The notes beneath the pieces are model-generated. The model had not been told where the DNA came from and made no database searches. It saw nothing but the letters and a program-made list of their open reading frames with translations. Source: Actinomycetes bacterium (lineage in GTDB: Bacteria; Actinomycetota; Acidimicrobiia; Acidimicrobiales; Microtrichaceae). Taken from it: a stretch of DNA of 64,000 nucleotides. The stretch spans positions 277,678 to 341,677 of the forward strand of contig JAAEPF010000034.1 in assembly GCA_024222295.1 (NCBI GenBank). The letters run 5' to 3'. Positions 45,133-53,528 of the stretch are shown here, in pieces (position 1 is the first letter of the stretch; every line of letters begins with the position of its first letter). A program made the position numbers and the translations under genes.

Positions 45133-46116
45133 TCAGGACTTCAGTTCGCTGACTTCCTGGTCGTGGTCGGGGCCCCCGACGCGCTTGGAAACGAAGTCGA
45201 TCACTACCACGACGAGGAAGCCGACCAGGGCAAGGGCGATTGTCGGTCCCACCGCTTCGCCCGGGGCTTCAAGCACCGTGCTGTCGACGCCTTGGGGCCA
45301 GGGCCACAGCACGCGCAACGAGCCGAGCATCAGGCCGATGAGTGCGGCCATCACAGTGTTGTAGTGGTTCTCCAGCGCCCAGTGAAGTGCCTGTGAGAAC
45401 AGTGCGAGGCCAACCACGCACCCGAGGCCGACCACGCCGATCGTGACGAGGTCACGGTCGCTCACTGCTGCCAGCACCGGCCCGTACATGCCGAGCATCA
45501 CGAGAATGAACGAGCCCGAGATTCCGGGCAGGATCATGGCGCAGATAGCCACGGCGCCGGCCACGAAGTAGGCCCACCAAGCCGGGTCGCTCACCTGGCT
45601 GACCGTCTCCTCGGAAGTGCCTCCCCGGAGCCCGAGCAGCAGGAAGACGCCGATTGCCACCAGGACCCCCACCGCGATGCGCTGGCCGTCACGGTTCTCC
45701 AGCAGGCCCCATGCGACTACCACGGACCCGAGCACGAGGCCCATGAACAGCCCGGCCATCATCTCCGGGCGCTCCTCCAGCTGATGCTCGATGACGCTCG
45801 CGAGCGTCAGGATCGCGAGACCGATGCCGATCAGCAGCGGCACCAGGAATCCCCACTCGACGCTTCGCAGCGCCACTCTGACACCGTCGATGTCGCCCTT
45901 GATCAGGCGGCCGATGGCGCTGGATCCCTCCCTGATGGATGAGATCAGTCGGCGGTAGATACCGAAGACAAGGGCGATCGTGCCGCCGGACACACCCGGT
46001 ACGATGTCGGCGGCGCCCATGCAGAAGCCGCGGATGATGCTGAAGGGGATCTCTCGCACCCCGAAACGGTAGCCACCGCCACCATTCGCGGCGGCATCCG
46101 TTGGCTGCGCCGGCAC
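45133..46116 (-). CDS. DUF368 family undecaprenyl-phosphate translocase-like membrane protein
   Basis: A 327-residue membrane protein with about nine hydrophobic segments. The two inverted half-repeats of DUF368 are visible: MGAADIVPGVSGGTIALVFG near the N-terminus and AICAMILPGISGSFILVMLG in the second half. Members of this family have been shown in other bacteria to recycle undecaprenyl phosphate across the membrane for cell-wall synthesis. It follows the aldolase gene by 16 nt on the minus strand and appears to share its operon. Confidence 0.93.
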   Translation of the reverse strand: MPAQPTDAAANGGGGYRFGVREIPFSIIRGFCMGAADIVPGVSGGTIALVFGIYRRLISSIREGSSAIGRLIKGDIDGVRVALRSVEWGFLVPLLIGIGLAILTLASVIEHQLEERPEMMAGLFMGLVLGSVVVAWGLLENRDGQRIAVGVLVAIGVFLLLGLRGGTSEETVSQVSDPAWWAYFVAGAVAICAMILPGISGSFILVMLGMYGPVLAAVSDRDLVTIGVVGLGCVVGLALFSQALHWALENHYNTVMAALIGLMLGSLRVLWPWPQGVDSTVLEAPGEAVGPTIALALVGFLVVVVIDFVSKRVGGPDHDQEVSELKS

Positions 46117-46132
46117 CGCTACCTGTCGGGGC

Positions 46133-46789
46133 TCAGCTGCCCCACATCTCGCCCCGCACGAAGTCGTAGATGTTGGTGAAGTCCTGCACGGCGGAGTCGG
46201 GGAGCGGCTTCACGCCACCGAGGGCCTCGGCACCCCACATGATCTGCGCGTTGTGCTCCACCACCTGAGCGGAGTGGAGCGCGTCCTGCACGTCCTTGCC
46301 CACGCACAGCAGGCCGTGGTTGGCCATCAGGGCTGCGGAGCGGTCAGCCAGGTGCTTGGCGACCTCGGTGGCGAGTTCAGCTGTGCCCGACTGTCGGTAG
46401 TCGGCGCAAGGCACGTCGCCTCCGATGTAGATCACGAACTCGTCGATGCCTGCCGGAATTGGCTTGTGGGCGACCGCGAACATCGAGGAGTGCTTGGCAT
46501 GGCAGTGCACCACAGCTCCGACCTCGGGGTAGTTGCGGTAGCACTCGAGGTGCAGCGGCATCTCGGAGGTGGGGGACCGGTGCCCATCGAGCACCTCTCC
46601 CTCGCCGTCGACCACCACGAGGTCTTCGAGGGTCATTCCGACGTAGGGAACCGAGGACGGCGTGAGCACGTAGCGGCCGGGTTCGATCTTGCCTGACACG
46701 TTGCCGGCCGTGCCCGACACGAGGCCGCAGGCGTGCAGTTCCTTCGCGGCGGCCAACACGGCTGCTCGGACCTCGTCGATCGGGGGCAT
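46133..46789 (-). CDS. Class II aldolase/adducin-family protein (fuculose-phosphate aldolase-like)
   Basis: A 218-residue zinc enzyme. The zinc-binding HCHAKHSSMFAVAHKPIPAG and a later histidine in LMANHGLLCVGKDV are present, together with the N-terminal LHACGLVSGTAGNVSGKIEP. This is the full length for L-fuculose-1-phosphate/L-ribulose-5-phosphate aldolase-epimerase types. With the 2-hydroxyacid dehydrogenase upstream it probably forms a sugar-acid or threonate-type route. The exact substrate is not determined. Confidence 0.92.
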   Translation of the reverse strand: MPPIDEVRAAVLAAAKELHACGLVSGTAGNVSGKIEPGRYVLTPSSVPYVGMTLEDLVVVDGEGEVLDGHRSPTSEMPLHLECYRNYPEVGAVVHCHAKHSSMFAVAHKPIPAGIDEFVIYIGGDVPCADYRQSGTAELATEVAKHLADRSAALMANHGLLCVGKDVQDALHSAQVVEHNAQIMWGAEALGGVKPLPDSAVQDFTNIYDFVRGEMWGS

Positions 46790-46814
46790 CAGCTGACCAC
46801 CAGCTCGGCGTTGC

Positions 46815-47801
46815 TCATTTGAGGACCTCGGGGTTCACACAGTGAAGTGGCGGCTCGCCCGCGAGGAGGCGAGCAATGTCGTCGGCAAGCATCGCAGAGT
46901 GGTTGACCTCGGTGTCGTACGTCGCTCCACCGATGTGAGGTGTGAGCACCACGTTGGCCATCTCGGTGAGTGGGTGGCCGTCAGGCAGTTGCTCCCCCTC
47001 GAAGTGGTCGAGCGCCGCGGCCGACAGCTTGCCGTTGGCCAGCGCTGCGGTGAGCGCATCCATGTCGTGCAGCGACGCGCGGGCGGTGTTGACGTAGACC
47101 GCTCCGTCGCGCATCGCCGCGAACTGCTCCGCGCCCATCATTGCCAGAGTGTCGGGCATCGGGGGAGCGTGCATCGAGACCACGTCGGATTCGGCCAGCA
47201 GGGCTCCCAGCGAATCGTGCGTGGCCTCGTCGTTGAATGGATCGAACGAGATCACCCGCATGCCGAGGCCCTCGAATCGCCAAGCGGCGGCCCGCCCGAC
47301 CGCGCCGAGACCGACAATGCCGACGGTGCGTCCGGCGAGCTGCCAGGCCCGGTACCGCTGGTACGGGATGGTCTCGTCACGGAAGACCGCGCTGTCACGC
47401 AGATCGGTGTCGGCCGGAATCACGTGCCGCGAGGCCGCAAGGGTCAGGGCGACGGCGAGTTCGGCGACACCATCGGCGTTGCGGCCGGGCGCGTTCATGA
47501 CCGGGATGCCGCGATCGGTCGCCGCCGCGACGTCGACGTTGTTGGGGTCGCCGCGGCAAGACCCGATCGCGATCAGGCCCGCGTCCATGATCTCGTCGCC
47601 CATCACGAAGTCGGACTCGACCACGAGTACCGTCGCCCCGGTTTCGGCAACGCGCTCCGCCAGCTTGGCGCCGTCCCATATCCGCATCGGTACGTGGTCG
47701 ATCCACGGGTCCAGCACCACGTCACAGACCTCCCGCAGGCGGTCGAGCCCCGGTCCGCGGAACGGCGCGGTAACCAACGCAATGGGTCGATCGTCTGGCA
47801 T
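46815..47801 (-). CDS. D-isomer-specific 2-hydroxyacid dehydrogenase
   Basis: A 328-residue NAD-dependent dehydrogenase of the phosphoglycerate/glycerate dehydrogenase family. The NAD fold is GRTVGIVGLGAVGRAAAWRF. Catalytic residues lie in VNTARASLHDMDAL (arginine), FEGEQLPDGHPLTEM (glutamate region) and TPHIGGATYDTE (histidine). The ATG at 47801 is preceded by GGGGAAAG; a longer in-frame start at 47843 is less likely. It is the first gene of a three-gene minus-strand run with the aldolase (25-nt gap) and DUF368. Confidence 0.92.
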   Translation of the reverse strand: MPDDRPIALVTAPFRGPGLDRLREVCDVVLDPWIDHVPMRIWDGAKLAERVAETGATVLVVESDFVMGDEIMDAGLIAIGSCRGDPNNVDVAAATDRGIPVMNAPGRNADGVAELAVALTLAASRHVIPADTDLRDSAVFRDETIPYQRYRAWQLAGRTVGIVGLGAVGRAAAWRFEGLGMRVISFDPFNDEATHDSLGALLAESDVVSMHAPPMPDTLAMMGAEQFAAMRDGAVYVNTARASLHDMDALTAALANGKLSAAALDHFEGEQLPDGHPLTEMANVVLTPHIGGATYDTEVNHSAMLADDIARLLAGEPPLHCVNPEVLK

Positions 47802-47932
47802 CAGCTTTCCCCTCAGGTGCCCGTGGTGAACGGGTAGGGACAAAGATAGGTGGTGTCGGACGCTGCAGGCAGATCCACTTCGGTGGGCGCGAATGTGGCC
47901 GCGACACGTGGCCCACCTAGGCTCCAGACGCT

Positions 47933-48610
47933 GTGAAATCCGCCATGGTGCCTGGTCTTGCTGCCTTAGCGACGGTGCTCGTTGCCGCGCTCGCCGGGTG
48001 CTCCGACGGAGCGGCGGAGCAGGTGGCGCCCGGCTCGAAGGTCACGGTTGCCGGCGACTCGATCTCGGTCGGGCTCGGCGCCGCGTTGCGCGATGAGGTG
48101 AATACCGCGGTCACCGTCAAGGTGATCGGGCAGGAGGGAACCGGGCTCGCCCGCCCCGATCGATTCGACTGGCCCGCTCGCCTCGAGGAACTCGCACGCG
48201 ACTTCCCGCCCGAGGTGCTCGTGTTCTCGGTGGGATCCAACGATGCCCAGGATCTCCGAGACGCCAATGGTGATGTGGTGGCGCCGATGTCGGATGGCTG
48301 GGAGGACGAGTACCGGGACCGTCTGGCCCAGGCCTTCGATGCGTTCGAAGGCACTGGCACGCGCTTGGTCTGGGTGGGTCATGTGCGCATGGACGACCCC
48401 ACCGGCGGGGACACCAACCGCCTCGTCCACGAGATCGCAGCCGACCTGGCCAGTTCGCGTGCTTGGGTGCAAGTGGAGGATCTGGCCGAGCTGACCGGCT
48501 CGGGTGAGGACGAGCCCTCGCTGTGCTTGCTGGCCGACGGCGTTCACCTGAGCGTCGAGTGCTATCAGCGAGCCGCCGCGGACCTTGCTGAACGAGTCGG
48601 CGCAGCCTGA
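47933..48610 (+). CDS. SGNH/GDSL-hydrolase lipoprotein
   Basis: A 225-residue exported esterase-like protein. The signal peptide ends in the lipobox VAALAGCSDG, so it is probably lipid-anchored outside the membrane. The catalytic serine is in VTVAGDSISVGLG, the asparagine block is FSVGSNDAQDL and the Asp-His pair is in LLADGVHLSVECY. Actinobacterial relatives act on acylated cell-envelope sugars. GTG start at 47933. Confidence 0.9.
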   Translation: MKSAMVPGLAALATVLVAALAGCSDGAAEQVAPGSKVTVAGDSISVGLGAALRDEVNTAVTVKVIGQEGTGLARPDRFDWPARLEELARDFPPEVLVFSVGSNDAQDLRDANGDVVAPMSDGWEDEYRDRLAQAFDAFEGTGTRLVWVGHVRMDDPTGGDTNRLVHEIAADLASSRAWVQVEDLAELTGSGEDEPSLCLLADGVHLSVECYQRAAADLAERVGAA

Positions 48611-48620
48611 GTCGAGCCGG

Positions 48621-50162
48621 TCAGTCAGCCATGTCCGCTGCCATCTTGCGCAGCGTCGCCCGGTCCAGCTTCTCCATGGGTGTCAGCGGAAGAGCGTCCA
48701 CCAACACGGCCCGCTCGGGGAGCTTGTGCCGTGCGAGCGACCTCAGTGCGTGGTCGCGGATCCCATCCAGCGTCGGTGGGTCGTCGCGATCGTGGGCCAC
48801 GACGAATGCAACGCAGATCTCGCCCATTACGTCATCGTCGCGGCCCACGACTGCAACGTCGCGAACTCCGGGGCATCCGGCGACAGCCGCTTCCACTTCC
48901 ACCGGATGCACGTTGTAGCCACCTCTCACGAACATGTCGCCGCTGCGGCCCGCGAGATGCAGTCGGCCCTTCTCGTCGACCCAGCCGAGGTCCCCAGTGC
49001 GGATGGCACCGTCGAGCCAGGTGGTAGCACTGGTCGCCACGGCATCGAGCCAGTAGCCGGACATGGTTGCCGGCGAGCGCAGGCAGACCTCGCCCACCTC
49101 GCCCGCGGCTACCGGTTGGCCGGCGTCGTCGCGGATGCTCAGCTCCACTCCGTCGTGTGCCCGCCCGACGCTGCACTCAGCATCCTCGGGGTCGTCGGTC
49201 GGGCCGGTGCCGACCCCGACCCCCGCCTCGGTGCACGAGTACCGCACCATCACCGGCACGCCGAGGCGCTCGCGGATCTCGTGGATCAGCGACGGCTTGG
49301 CGGGCCCTCCGCCCAGGACCACTGAGCGCACGCTCGAGAGGTCGAACGAGTCGACCTCGGGGTGGTGCAGCATCAGGGTCATCTGTGTGGGCACCCCCGC
49401 CAGCACGGGCATCCGGTAAGCCTCCACAAGACCCAGAGCCGTGGTCGGTGACCAGCGCTGCAGCAAGTGGGTCGTGCCGCCGCGCATCAGCTTGCCCTGC
49501 AGCTTCGTGGTCGGCCCGAGGTGTGTCAGTGACATGCCCGACATTCCGTGGGGCCCGGGAGCATCGGGGTCGCCCCACGCACCCCCGGTGTCGACCTGCG
49601 TGATGAAGTCGACCTGGCGTTGTGCATACACGGCTCCCCGCGGAGTGCCGGTGGTGCCGGAAGTGAAGACTATGGCCAGGGGTCGTTGAGGGTCAGGCGG
49701 TGGATCTGCGGGCCCGGCTCCTGCGACGCGCAGTTCTGCGAGCGCGTCACTGTCGGAGCTCGCCGGTTCGGCAACGACCGTCGCAGTGTCGCCAGTGCCG
49801 ACGCCCGACGCCGGGAGCTGCCCGGGGTCGATCACGACCACGGCGGGCATGGCGAGCGCCACCAGCGCCGCGCGTTCCGGCTCGGCGAGCTTGTGATTGA
49901 CCCCCGCGAGGGCGGCGCCGGCACGAGCTGCCGCAACCTGCAGCACGATGTACTCCGGGCGCGGCGACATGACCGCGGCGACCCTGTCACCCAGCCCGAC
50001 GCCCAGCTCGCGGAGGCCCGCCGCGACCTCGTCGGCGAGTCGGTCGAGCCGCCGGTAGCTCATCTCCCAGCCTGTGGGCGACACGTAGGCGGTACGCTCC
50101 CCGAAGCGATCGGCAGCCTGTCGTACAGTCTCGCTGAGGCCCACAGGCTCCCGATCGCTCAC
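48621..50162 (-). CDS. AMP-forming acyl-CoA synthetase
   Basis: A 513-residue adenylate-forming ligase. Motifs: IVFTSGTTGTPRGAVYAQRQ (nucleotide loop), RYSCTEAGVGVG in place of the usual GxTE block, IRTGDLGWVDEKGRLHLAGR and the C-terminal lysine region LPLTPMEKLDRATLRK. It should activate a carboxylic acid of unknown type. The GTG start lies 29 bp from the divergent TetR gene at 50192, which is the likely regulator; the nine-copy palindrome is absent from this gap. Confidence 0.92.
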   Translation of the reverse strand: MSDREPVGLSETVRQAADRFGERTAYVSPTGWEMSYRRLDRLADEVAAGLRELGVGLGDRVAAVMSPRPEYIVLQVAAARAGAALAGVNHKLAEPERAALVALAMPAVVVIDPGQLPASGVGTGDTATVVAEPASSDSDALAELRVAGAGPADPPPDPQRPLAIVFTSGTTGTPRGAVYAQRQVDFITQVDTGGAWGDPDAPGPHGMSGMSLTHLGPTTKLQGKLMRGGTTHLLQRWSPTTALGLVEAYRMPVLAGVPTQMTLMLHHPEVDSFDLSSVRSVVLGGGPAKPSLIHEIRERLGVPVMVRYSCTEAGVGVGTGPTDDPEDAECSVGRAHDGVELSIRDDAGQPVAAGEVGEVCLRSPATMSGYWLDAVATSATTWLDGAIRTGDLGWVDEKGRLHLAGRSGDMFVRGGYNVHPVEVEAAVAGCPGVRDVAVVGRDDDVMGEICVAFVVAHDRDDPPTLDGIRDHALRSLARHKLPERAVLVDALPLTPMEKLDRATLRKMAADMAD

Positions 50163-50191
50163 AACAGTCCCCGATCACCAAGGACTTCTGA

Positions 50192-50803
50192 ATGGCCAAG
50201 GTCGCCAGCTCCAGCGCCACGGAATCCACAACAGCGCTGACCACCGGCGAAGCCACCCGGGCGCGCCTGCTCGATGCGGCGATCGAGGTGCTCGCCGAGC
50301 GGGGCTACAACGCGGTGCGGGTCGACGACATCGTGCAGCGCGCCGACGTGTCCCATGGCACGTTCTACCTCTACTTCGCCAACAAGGACGCCATGGTCGT
50401 GGCGCTGGCCGAGCGGTGTGCTGCAGAACTGGGCGGTCTCGTGGCCGGCCTCGGGTCGGTGTCCGCTGCAGCCTCGGGACGCAATGAGGTGCGTGACTGG
50501 CTCGAGGACTTCATCGAGCACTACCGCACCTACGGGGTCGTCATCCGCTCCTGGGTTGAGCAGTCGGCCAACCCCGAGCTCACGAAGCTGGGTGTGGACA
50601 GCCTCGCGAACGTGTCGTCGGTACTCATCGACCGGATCCGCGAAACACATCCCGGCGACGCAGAGACGCGCGTGACCGCCCTGATCGCCCTCATGGAGCG
50701 CTTCACCTACCTGGCGGTCAACCGCGACCTCGGTGAACCCGGGGCAGTGGTCGACACTGCCGCGACGGTGATCCATCGTTCGTTCTTCGCCGAGGCCGGC
50801 TGA
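50192..50803 (+). CDS. TetR-family regulator
   Basis: A 203-residue repressor-type protein with an HTH at about residues 20-66 (YNAVRVDDIVQRADVSHGT, then FYLYFANKDAMVVAL). Its recognition region is close to that of the TetR at 13387 (VDDIV-RA--SHGTFYLYF in both), so the two may be paralogues with related operators. It is divergent from the acyl-CoA synthetase at 48621. The intergenic gap is only 29 bp. Confidence 0.92.
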   Translation: MAKVASSSATESTTALTTGEATRARLLDAAIEVLAERGYNAVRVDDIVQRADVSHGTFYLYFANKDAMVVALAERCAAELGGLVAGLGSVSAAASGRNEVRDWLEDFIEHYRTYGVVIRSWVEQSANPELTKLGVDSLANVSSVLIDRIRETHPGDAETRVTALIALMERFTYLAVNRDLGEPGAVVDTAATVIHRSFFAEAG

Positions 50804-50832
50804 TAGCCGTTCGTTGTGGGGCCCGTGAGGCC

Positions 50833-51678
50833 TCAGCGGAGTCGCCACTCGATTCGTTTCCCCGAAGCGAAGGCTCGTTGCCCCTCTGCAAGTGACTCTT
50901 CGTTGGTTCCGAGGCCGATGAAGCCGTACCCCTGGGCCAATGCCTGGCTGCGATGCATCTCCAGGCCCGCCCAGATCGAGCGCACCGTTCCCTGCACCGC
51001 CACAGCAGGAGCGGAGGCAATGGCTGCCGCGGCATGGCGTGCTGCCACGGGCAGTTCCTCGCCCGGCACCACCTCGCTCGCCATGCCGATCTGGTGTGCT
51101 CGCTCGGCTGACAGACGCTCGTGGTTGCCCATGAGCGTCATGCGCATGACCTCTCCGAAGGGCATCTTGGTGAGCATGTGCAGCGGCTCGAAGGTGGCGC
51201 ACATGCCGTAGGTGACGTGCGGGTCGAAGAAGGTGGCGTGGTCGGCCGCGATGATGAATTCGACCTCGCCGAGCAGGTAGAAGGCTCCGCCGCACGCCAT
51301 GCCGTTGACCGCACCGATCACGGGCTTCCAGAGGTCGGACGTCTTGGGACCTATCCAGTCGCCCGGGTCGTCGAACATGAACGCTGTGCCGGCCGAGCCA
51401 ATGCGATGGTGGTCGTCGTCGAGGTCGCCGCCGTCGCCGCTCATCTGTTCGCCGCGGTCGATCCCGGTGCAGAACGCCTTGTCTCCGGCACCGGTGAGCA
51501 CGATGGCCCGCACGGGGTCATGCAGGCGCAGCGCGCGCCACATCTCGTGCAGTTCGCGCTGCATCGCCCGGTTGAAGGCGTTGTGCACCTCCGGCCGGTT
51601 GAGGGTGACGACCGCGACGCCGTCCTCTCCCTCTTCGTAGGTGAGGGTCTCCCACTCCCGCTCGCCGGGATCGCTCAT
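50833..51678 (-). CDS. Enoyl-CoA hydratase/isomerase family protein
   Basis: A 281-residue crotonase-fold enzyme. The N-terminal VAVVTLNRPEVHNAFNRAM and the oxyanion-hole blocks FCTGIDRGEQ and AVNGMACGGAFYLLGEVEF are present. The usual first catalytic glutamate region reads HVTYGMCATFEPL, so the hydration chemistry may differ from classical hydratases. It lies 16 nt after the SDR gene in the same operon, supporting a place in beta-oxidation-like steps. Confidence 0.9.
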   Translation of the reverse strand: MSDPGEREWETLTYEEGEDGVAVVTLNRPEVHNAFNRAMQRELHEMWRALRLHDPVRAIVLTGAGDKAFCTGIDRGEQMSGDGGDLDDDHHRIGSAGTAFMFDDPGDWIGPKTSDLWKPVIGAVNGMACGGAFYLLGEVEFIIAADHATFFDPHVTYGMCATFEPLHMLTKMPFGEVMRMTLMGNHERLSAERAHQIGMASEVVPGEELPVAARHAAAAIASAPAVAVQGTVRSIWAGLEMHRSQALAQGYGFIGLGTNEESLAEGQRAFASGKRIEWRLR

Positions 51679-51694
51679 GAGGGCCTCCGGAGGT

Positions 51695-52633
51695 TCAGCC
51701 CTTGGAGCTCATCTTGAGCCCGCCGGGACGTGTGCCGAAGACATCCTTGCCCAAAGCGCTGGTGAGTCGGGCCGGATCCCACTTCTGGGGCTCGCCCTTC
51801 ACGGCGTTGGAGGCTGTCGCACCGATCCGCCAGCCCTCGTAGGCGGAGATGTCCGCTCCGACTGCCCGGAACACCTGTCCGGTGACGAGCGAGGCCTCGT
51901 CGGATGCCAGCCACACGACCATGGGGGCCGAGTTGCCAGGGTTGAGCCTCTCGAACTCGTCGTCGTGAACCTCGTTGGCCTCACGAAGCGGGATGTCGGG
52001 CATGGTCTCGTGCACGATCCGCGTGGCACCGCCGGGCGCGACCGCGTTGGCGCGCACGCCATAGCGTTCACCTTCGAGCGCTGTGATCACGGTGAGGGCT
52101 GCGATACCGGCCTTGGCGGCGCCGTAGTTGGCCTGGCCCCTGTTGCCCTGGAGGCCGGCCGAGGAGACCGTGTTGACGATGGCGGCCTTGCGTACCCTGC
52201 CCGCCTTCGACTCGTCGGACCAGTACTCACATGCATGGTGGGTCATGTTGAATGTGCCCTTGAGGTGCACGGCGATGACCTTGTCCCAGTCCTGCTCGCT
52301 CATCTTCACGATCGAGGTGTCGCGCAGGATTCCGGCGTTGTTCACCACGATGTCGAGTGCCCCGAACGCCTCGCGGGCCTGCTCGACGATTGCCTTCGAG
52401 CCATCCCACGAGGACACGTCGTCGTAGTTGGCCACCGCCTCGCCGCCGCGCTCGAGGATGATCTTCACGGTCTCGTCGACCGGAGAGGTGTCTGCCCCCT
52501 CGCCGGATGAGGAGCCACCGAGGTCATTGCAGACCACCTTCGCGCCCTGCGCGGCCAACTCCATGGCCTCACCACGGCCCACTCCGCGACCCGCACCGGT
52601 GACGATCGCCACTTTCCCCTCGACGATTCCCAT
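51695..52633 (-). CDS. Short-chain dehydrogenase (17-beta-HSD type 4/hydroxyacyl-CoA dehydrogenase-like)
   Basis: A 312-residue SDR. Cofactor motif AIVTGAGRGVGRGEAMELAA, NNAG block IVVNNAGILRDTSIVKM, and the catalytic serine-tyrosine-lysine in VSSAGLQGNRG and QANYGAAKAGIAALT. The long version with a DLGG after the second strand resembles the dehydrogenase domain of peroxisomal multifunctional enzyme 2. It probably oxidises a 3-hydroxyacyl-CoA. The ATG at 52633 is preferred. It is divergent from the MaoC-like gene with an operator copy midway. Confidence 0.93.
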   Translation of the reverse strand: MGIVEGKVAIVTGAGRGVGRGEAMELAAQGAKVVCNDLGGSSSGEGADTSPVDETVKIILERGGEAVANYDDVSSWDGSKAIVEQAREAFGALDIVVNNAGILRDTSIVKMSEQDWDKVIAVHLKGTFNMTHHACEYWSDESKAGRVRKAAIVNTVSSAGLQGNRGQANYGAAKAGIAALTVITALEGERYGVRANAVAPGGATRIVHETMPDIPLREANEVHDDEFERLNPGNSAPMVVWLASDEASLVTGQVFRAVGADISAYEGWRIGATASNAVKGEPQKWDPARLTSALGKDVFGTRPGGLKMSSKG

Positions 52634-52688
52634 GACAACCTGCTTCCCGCGCCGCTCAGCGCTCGTATGTTTAGATGTGCGAGCCGCA

Positions 52689-52708
52689 ACCTGACGCACA
52701 CGTCAGGT
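52689..52708. promoter_or_regulatory. Palindromic operator site 6
   Basis: Sequence ACCTGACGCACACGTCAGGT. It sits almost exactly midway between the divergent SDR (55 nt) and MaoC-like (51 nt) starts, as expected for joint control. Confidence 0.78.
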
Positions 52709-52759
52709 TGGCGGTGTCACCGTAGCAAAGCACCGATCCGGATTTCAGGGGGCGCCACC

Positions 52760-53260
52760 ATGGCGGACATCAACTTCGACGACTACATCGGCAAGCCGAC
52801 CGCACACGGCATCGTGACCGTGGAGCGGGCCCCGGTATCCGCGTTCGCTGCATCGGTGCTCGACGACAAGGCCATCTGGAGCGATGCCGACGCAGCGCGC
52901 GCCGAGGGCTTCTCGGACATCCCGGTGCCGCCGACGTTCATGTTCAGTGCGGCCGATTCATGGTGCAAGCACGCCGAGGAGCAGCCGCCCGACCCCACCA
53001 ACGGCAACAACCCGATGGCAGCGGTCATGGGAGGGCTGATGGCCAACGGTGGGCTCATCCTGCACGGCGAGCAGGCCTTCGAGTACCACCGCGACGTGGT
53101 CGTGGGCGAGAAGCTCGAGCACAAGGGTGTCGTGAAGGACATCTACGAAAAGCCCACCGGCGACAAGACCATGACGTTCCTGGTGATCGAGAACACCTTC
53201 ACCGGCGACGGCGGGGAGCCGGTCATCACGGCGACCATGAATGTGATCCACCGCTCCTAG
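52760..53260 (+). CDS. MaoC-like hydratase, N-terminal-type (hot-dog fold)
   Basis: A 166-residue hot-dog protein of the MaoC_dehydrat_N type. Blocks: GIVTVERAPVSAFAASVLDD, FSDIPVPPTFMFSAADSW, and GEQAFEYHRDVVVGEKLEHK followed by FTGDGGEPVITATMNVIHR. In actinobacteria such proteins often form half of a two-chain enoyl-CoA hydratase; no MaoC_C partner is adjacent. It is divergent from the SDR, and the two would give hydration then oxidation. ATG at 52760. Confidence 0.88.
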   Translation: MADINFDDYIGKPTAHGIVTVERAPVSAFAASVLDDKAIWSDADAARAEGFSDIPVPPTFMFSAADSWCKHAEEQPPDPTNGNNPMAAVMGGLMANGGLILHGEQAFEYHRDVVVGEKLEHKGVVKDIYEKPTGDKTMTFLVIENTFTGDGGEPVITATMNVIHRS

Positions 53261-53280
53261 CCACGGCGCGCACAGCCGGC

Positions 53281-53352
53281 TCAGCTGTGCTGTCCCACTC
53301 AGCTGTGCTGTCCCACTCAGCTGTGCTGTCCCACTCAGCTGTGCTGTCCCAC
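53281..53352. repeat. 18-bp tandem repeat, four copies
   Basis: The unit TCAGCTGTGCTGTCCCAC is repeated four times without change from 53281 to 53352, directly after the MaoC-like gene. The unit contains the head of the palindromic element that follows, so the array looks like an expansion of that head. Confidence 0.9.
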
Positions 53353-53403
53353 TCAACCTGGTTTCCCGAGTAGCCCAGCGTCACATCGACGCTGGGCTAC
53401 TCC
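53340..53403. repeat. Dispersed palindromic element, copy B
   Basis: A 64-nt element, 45/64 identical to 32670-32733. Its hairpin has perfect 15-bp arms at 53368-53382 and 53388-53402 with a 5-nt loop. Within the stem, two base pairs differ from copy A on both strands, so pairing is kept. It could also serve as a terminator for the MaoC-like gene. Confidence 0.75.
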
Positions 53404-53456
53404 GCTTGTGAAGGTGAGGGGCCCAGCACAGCGACGTCCGCAAATCCGGCGGCCAT

Positions 53457-53476
53457 ACCTGACACACGTGTCAGGT
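53457..53476. promoter_or_regulatory. Palindromic operator site 7 (perfect)
   Basis: Sequence ACCTGACACACGTGTCAGGT, perfect over 20 bp. It lies 52 nt upstream of the amidohydrolase start. Confidence 0.8.
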
Positions 53477-53528
53477 GGGGGCGGTACCATCACCCTGACC
53501 GGAACCACTCCGGATCCAGGGGGAACCG

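Noticed and set aside
49525..49545. GTGTCAGTGACAT half-site resemblance to the operator
   Set aside because: Lies inside the acyl-CoA synthetase coding region and lacks the CTGAC-N6-GTCAG arrangement.
50160..50192. Possible operator in the TetR/acyl-CoA synthetase divergent gap
   Set aside because: Only a weak AGTCC/GGACT inverted pair is present; not enough to call a site.
53281..53352. Peptide repeat encoded by the 18-bp tandem array
   Set aside because: Open frames through it lack a ribosome site and continue only as shadows of neighbours; the array is better read as DNA repeat.
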